Shown: positions 6,151 to 8,922 of the stretch, in pieces
How positions within the stretch are numbered: position 1 is the first letter of the stretch
Layout: each line of letters begins with the position of its first letter
DNA from: Haemophilus sp.
GTDB taxonomy: Bacteria; Pseudomonadota; Gammaproteobacteria; Enterobacterales; Pasteurellaceae
Direction of reading: 5' to 3'
Assembly (NCBI GenBank): GCA_019423005.1
Contig: JAHZCF010000014.1
Coordinates: 1-8,922 of the forward strand
DNA length: 8,922 nt
Position numbers and translations under genes: made by a program
Notes under the pieces: model-generated
Told to the model about the DNA's origin: nothing
Databases searched by the model: none
What the model saw: the letters and a program-made list of their open reading frames with translations, nothing else

Positions 6151-6759
6151 TTATTTTTTCTCTTCAGTTTTTGCTGGAGCTGCTTTTTCAGTTGCCGGAA
6201 TAGATTTTAATACTTCTTCAGTAATATCTTTACCATCTACTGCAAATACGACAGAGTTAGCATCTAAAACATAAGTATAACCTTTTGCTTTTGCTAAGTT
6301 ATTCGTTGCAACTTGAATGCTTTCTAATAATTTACCACGCTCTTCAGTTTGACGTTTTTCGTTTAACTCTTGGAACTCTGCCACTTTTTTATCTTGCTCT
6401 TCCATTAATTTATTTAATGCAGCTTCTTCATCTGAACCAAATTTAGTGATTTCTTCTTGGCGTTTTTGAATTTCAGCTTGACGTAAACGAGGTGCATCTT
6501 TTTGTAAAGCTGCAACTTTTGCTTCTACTTTTTTACGAGATGCCACGATTTTGTCATCAATTTCTTTCTTACTTGCAGCAAGTTTATCCGCCATTGGTTT
6601 GAATTCTGCATCTAACTTATCTGCTACAGCTTGACGATCCGGGTGGTTTTGGAATAAGTAACCCGCGTTGATGAATGCGATATTTTCATCTGCAGCAGCA
6701 AAACCTGATGCAAGTGCAAGACCTAAAGAAAGTGCGGTAACTTTTACTACGTTTTTCAT
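6151..6759 (-). CDS. skp: Periplasmic chaperone Skp (OmpH family)
   Basis: Trimeric periplasmic chaperone that binds unfolded outer-membrane proteins and delivers them to BamA. The 202-residue product begins with a clear Sec signal peptide: basic MKNVVK, a hydrophobic core to about residue 20, and an AAA/D cleavage site predicted after Ala23. The mature N-terminus (NIAFINAGYLFQ, 26-37) is the first strand of the trimer body. Residues ~45-150 are a highly charged Lys/Glu/Ala helical region, the tentacle coiled coil. Residues ~155-185 (YTYVLDANSVVFA...DIT) return to the body domain. The tail 186-202 is Ala/Lys/Glu-rich; with it the protein is longer than E. coli Skp (161 residues) but close to Haemophilus versions. 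The start is ATG with AAGGAAA 9 nt upstream. An uptake sequence lies in signal-peptide codons 8-10. lpxD follows after 12 bp, so the two are almost certainly cotranscribed. Confidence 0.95.
   Translation of the reverse strand: MKNVVKVTALSLGLALASGFAAADENIAFINAGYLFQNHPDRQAVADKLDAEFKPMADKLAASKKEIDDKIVASRKKVEAKVAALQKDAPRLRQAEIQKRQEEITKFGSDEEAALNKLMEEQDKKVAEFQELNEKRQTEERGKLLESIQVATNNLAKAKGYTYVLDANSVVFAVDGKDITEEVLKSIPATEKAAPAKTEEKK
6730..6738 (+). repeat. DNA uptake signal sequence (exact)
   Basis: AAGTGCGGT followed by AACTTTTACT. It is inside skp; the complement reads Thr8-Ala9-Leu10 of the signal peptide, a region tolerant of hydrophobic sequence. Confidence 0.9.
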
Positions 6760-6794
6760 GTTTGAATTTCCTTAAATTAGTTTAGTAAATATTC

Positions 6795-6820
6795 CTGTGC
6801 CAGCTAACTCACTGACACAG
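6795..6820 (-). other. 9-bp hairpin between bamA and skp
   Basis: On the transcribed strand, CTGTGTCAG, an 8-nt loop, then CTGGCACAG can form nine consecutive pairs with one G-U wobble. It starts 42 nt after the bamA stop codon. What follows (GAATATTTACTAAAC) is not a U-run, so this does not look like a classical intrinsic terminator. An mRNA stability or processing element, or a weak attenuator that lets skp be expressed differently from bamA, are possible; both are inference. I see no convincing sigma70 promoter in the rest of the 103-bp gap (6760-6862). Confidence 0.5.
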
Positions 6821-6862
6821 AACGAAGATTTTGACTTAAATAGAACGTAAAAGTTCAATTTA

Positions 6863-8922
6863 TTAGAAAGAACCACCAATACTAAATTGGAATTGTTCTA
6901 CATCATCATTTTCATATTTTTTGATTGGTTTCGCATAAGAGAATACCAATGGTCCAATTGGTGATTGCCATTGGAAAGCAACACCAGTTGAAGCACGGAC
7001 TCGACCTGCTTTACTGTAATCAGGTAATGTTGCATAAATCGGAGATGATTTTAAGCCTTCTTTATCTGATTTCCATTTTGTATTCCAAACGCTCGCTGCA
7101 TCAACGAAAAGTGAGGTTCTTACGCTATTTTGGCTTTTATCTCCCACAAATGGGGTTGGAACAATAAGTTCGACACTTGCTGTAGCCATCGCGTTACCAC
7201 CAACGACATCAGTACTTTGATACCATTGGCCATATTTGTCTTGATAAATCGCATTAGGGCCTACCGCACCGTAAGCAAAGCCACGTAATGAACCGATACC
7301 ACCAGCCGTATAAAGTTGATAGAACGGTACACGTTTGCCACCTAAGCCATTTGCATAAGAAGCGGTTGCTTTTCCAGATAATACCCAACGATGATCACGA
7401 TCTAATGGGTAGAAACCTTGAAGCTCAGCGCTTAATTTATAATATTTATTATCAGATCCTGGAATGGTGACACGACCACCTAAACTTGCTTTTACCCCTT
7501 TAGTTGGGAAATAGCCACGGTTTAGACTGTTGTAGTTCCAACCAAATGAGAAATCAAAATCATTAGTTTTGATTGAGTTTCCAGTCAAATTCATTGACTT
7601 CATGTATAAATCACGGTTGTATTCATACGCGAAGTTACTGATTTTATTATAAGTATAACCTAATCCCACGTAATATGAGTTATTCTCATTAACTGGGAAT
7701 CCTAATGTGACATTACCACCGTAAGTTGTACGTTTATAGGTTGATAAAGTATCACTTTTCGAGTTATCGTAAGTTTCATAGAATACGTTTCCACCTAAAC
7801 TTACTCCATCTTTAGTAAAGTATGGTTCTGTATAACCCAAGTTTACACTTGTACCGTAGTCATTACGTGTACCTGCTAAACTTACCGCTGCACCTGTTCC
7901 CAAGAAATTGTCTTGTTTCACACTTGCTTGATAGCTGATACCACTTTCTGTACCATAACCGATACCAAAGTTAATACTACCGGTATTACGTTCTCTTACT
8001 TTATATACGACATCGACTTCATCATTAGAACCTTGAATTGGTTCAACACGATTTTCTACACTCTCAAAGAAACCCGTTCTATCTAAACGTACTTTACCTA
8101 ACTCAACTAATTGAGAGTTATACCAAGTACCTTCTTGCTGGCGCATTTCTTGACGCAATGTGCTATCTGCAGAAACCGTATTACCTTCAAAGCGAACTTG
8201 ACGAACAGATAAACGACGTCCCGCATCAACCACAAAGGTTAATGCTAATGTTTTATTCGCATCATCGAAAGTTGGTACAGTATTCACTGTTGCACTACCG
8301 TAACCACGTTCACCTAATTTATCTTTAATTAAGCTTTCAACATTTTGCACATCCGCACGACTGAACGTATCGTTTAAGTGAAGCTCACCTAATAATGGTT
8401 GTAATTCATCAGCCATACCACCTAAGTTACCGACAATACGAGCAGAACTTAAGTTATATTTTTCACCTTCACTTACATCAATAGTGACATCAGCCTTTGT
8501 ATGCTCTTCATTTAACTGAACATCTGTTTTGGTCACTCTTGCTTTAGCATAACCATTATTTTGGTAGTAGTCTTGGATAGCTTGAATATCTTTGTCAAAC
8601 TGGGAACCATCAAACTTATTACCCCAAAGTTTCCACCAAGAATCTGGTTGAAGCTCCATTTGTTCTTGTAACTTACTGCTAGAAATCGCTTCATTTCCAT
8701 TAAAAGTTACTGAACGAAGTTTTGCTGTATCATCTTCATCAATTTGAAGGGTAATTTCTGCACGGTTATTTGGTAAAGTTGTCACGATCGGATCAACTTT
8801 CGCATTATAACGACCTACACTCTTATAATGTTCTCTTAAGGTTTTCGCAAATTCTTCTAATTTCGCTCGATTTAAGACATCACCACTTTTGAAACCATTT
8901 GCATCAAGGTTTTGTTTTAATG
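6863..8922 (-). CDS. bamA: Outer-membrane protein assembly factor BamA (Omp85/D15), 5'-partial
   Basis: Catalytic core of the BAM complex, which folds and inserts beta-barrel proteins into the outer membrane. The frame stays open through the window edge at 8922, giving about 685 C-terminal residues; the family is roughly 790-810 long, so about 110 residues (signal peptide, POTRA1, part of POTRA2) lie outside. A GTG at 8785 is an internal Val codon, not a start: the 45 codons upstream of it are open and POTRA-like. In fragment numbering: POTRA2 tail 1-64, POTRA3 ~65-155, POTRA4 ~156-235, POTRA5 ~236-313, then the 16-stranded barrel ~315-685. The conserved loop-6 motif appears as LRGF at residues 545-548 (bases 7277-7288), and the protein ends in the aromatic beta-signal FQFSIGGSF with terminal Phe. 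skp follows 103 bp downstream, the usual partner. In H. influenzae this protein is the protective surface antigen D15. Confidence 0.97.
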   Translation of the reverse strand, partial: LKQNLDANGFKSGDVLNRAKLEEFAKTLREHYKSVGRYNAKVDPIVTTLPNNRAEITLQIDEDDTAKLRSVTFNGNEAISSSKLQEQMELQPDSWWKLWGNKFDGSQFDKDIQAIQDYYQNNGYAKARVTKTDVQLNEEHTKADVTIDVSEGEKYNLSSARIVGNLGGMADELQPLLGELHLNDTFSRADVQNVESLIKDKLGERGYGSATVNTVPTFDDANKTLALTFVVDAGRRLSVRQVRFEGNTVSADSTLRQEMRQQEGTWYNSQLVELGKVRLDRTGFFESVENRVEPIQGSNDEVDVVYKVRERNTGSINFGIGYGTESGISYQASVKQDNFLGTGAAVSLAGTRNDYGTSVNLGYTEPYFTKDGVSLGGNVFYETYDNSKSDTLSTYKRTTYGGNVTLGFPVNENNSYYVGLGYTYNKISNFAYEYNRDLYMKSMNLTGNSIKTNDFDFSFGWNYNSLNRGYFPTKGVKASLGGRVTIPGSDNKYYKLSAELQGFYPLDRDHRWVLSGKATASYANGLGGKRVPFYQLYTAGGIGSLRGFAYGAVGPNAIYQDKYGQWYQSTDVVGGNAMATASVELIVPTPFVGDKSQNSVRTSLFVDAASVWNTKWKSDKEGLKSSPIYATLPDYSKAGRVRASTGVAFQWQSPIGPLVFSYAKPIKKYENDDVEQFQFSIGGSF

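Noticed and set aside
7254..7275. ACCGCACCG in bamA as an uptake sequence
   Set aside because: Two of the last core bases differ and no A/T extension fits.
8783..8785. GTG as the start of a short BamA-like gene
   Set aside because: The frame is open upstream to the window edge with POTRA2-like sequence; the codon is an internal valine of bamA.

Overview
The window is a fully collinear block of envelope-biogenesis genes, and every gene is on the minus strand. Read in the direction of transcription (high to low coordinates) it runs bamA (5' end outside the window) - skp - lpxD - fabZ - lpxA - lpxB - rnhB - SLC13-type permease with two RCK_C domains. The organism is a member of the Pasteurellaceae, most likely a Haemophilus or close relative. 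The evidence is an AT-rich composition, proteins very like those of H. influenzae, and six exact copies of the 9-bp DNA uptake signal sequence AAGTGCGGT (about one per 1.5 kb) plus two near copies. I cannot fix the species. From memory, H. influenzae Rd carries bamA-skp-lpxD (HI0917-0915) and fabZ-lpxA-lpxB-rnhB (HI1062-1059) at two separate loci, so the joined arrangement here suggests another species, for example one near H. parainfluenzae.

Region by region: 6863-8922 is the C-terminal ~685 residues of BamA, the outer-membrane beta-barrel insertase. A 103-bp gap with a 9-bp hairpin leads to skp, the periplasmic chaperone that carries unfolded outer-membrane proteins. lpxD follows 12 bp later. 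Between lpxD and fabZ (5017-5112) there is a strong intrinsic terminator immediately after lpxD, then a perfect TATAAT -10 box upstream of fabZ, so the cluster is probably two transcription units. fabZ and lpxA are 23 bp apart. Between lpxA and lpxB (3660-3754) lies an inverted pair of uptake sequences that forms a second terminator-like hairpin, ending directly on the lpxB ribosome binding site. lpxB and rnhB overlap by 8 bp. The permease gene begins 35 bp after rnhB and ends 6 bp from the window edge. E. coli has dnaE after rnhB; here the transporter takes that place.

Functionally, FabZ makes acyl-ACP for phospholipid and supplies the pathway that shares (3R)-hydroxyacyl-ACP with LpxA. LpxA, LpxD and LpxB perform the first acylation, the second acylation and the disaccharide-forming step of lipid A synthesis. 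Skp and BamA build the protein part of the same outer membrane. RnhB and the permease look like passengers.

I see no novel system: no CRISPR array, mobile element, tRNA, rRNA or toxin-antitoxin pair. No gene-free stretch exceeds about 105 bp. The points worth a second look are regulatory (two internal terminators, the fabZ promoter, the bamA-skp hairpin), the role of uptake sequences, and a substitution in a conserved LpxB motif.
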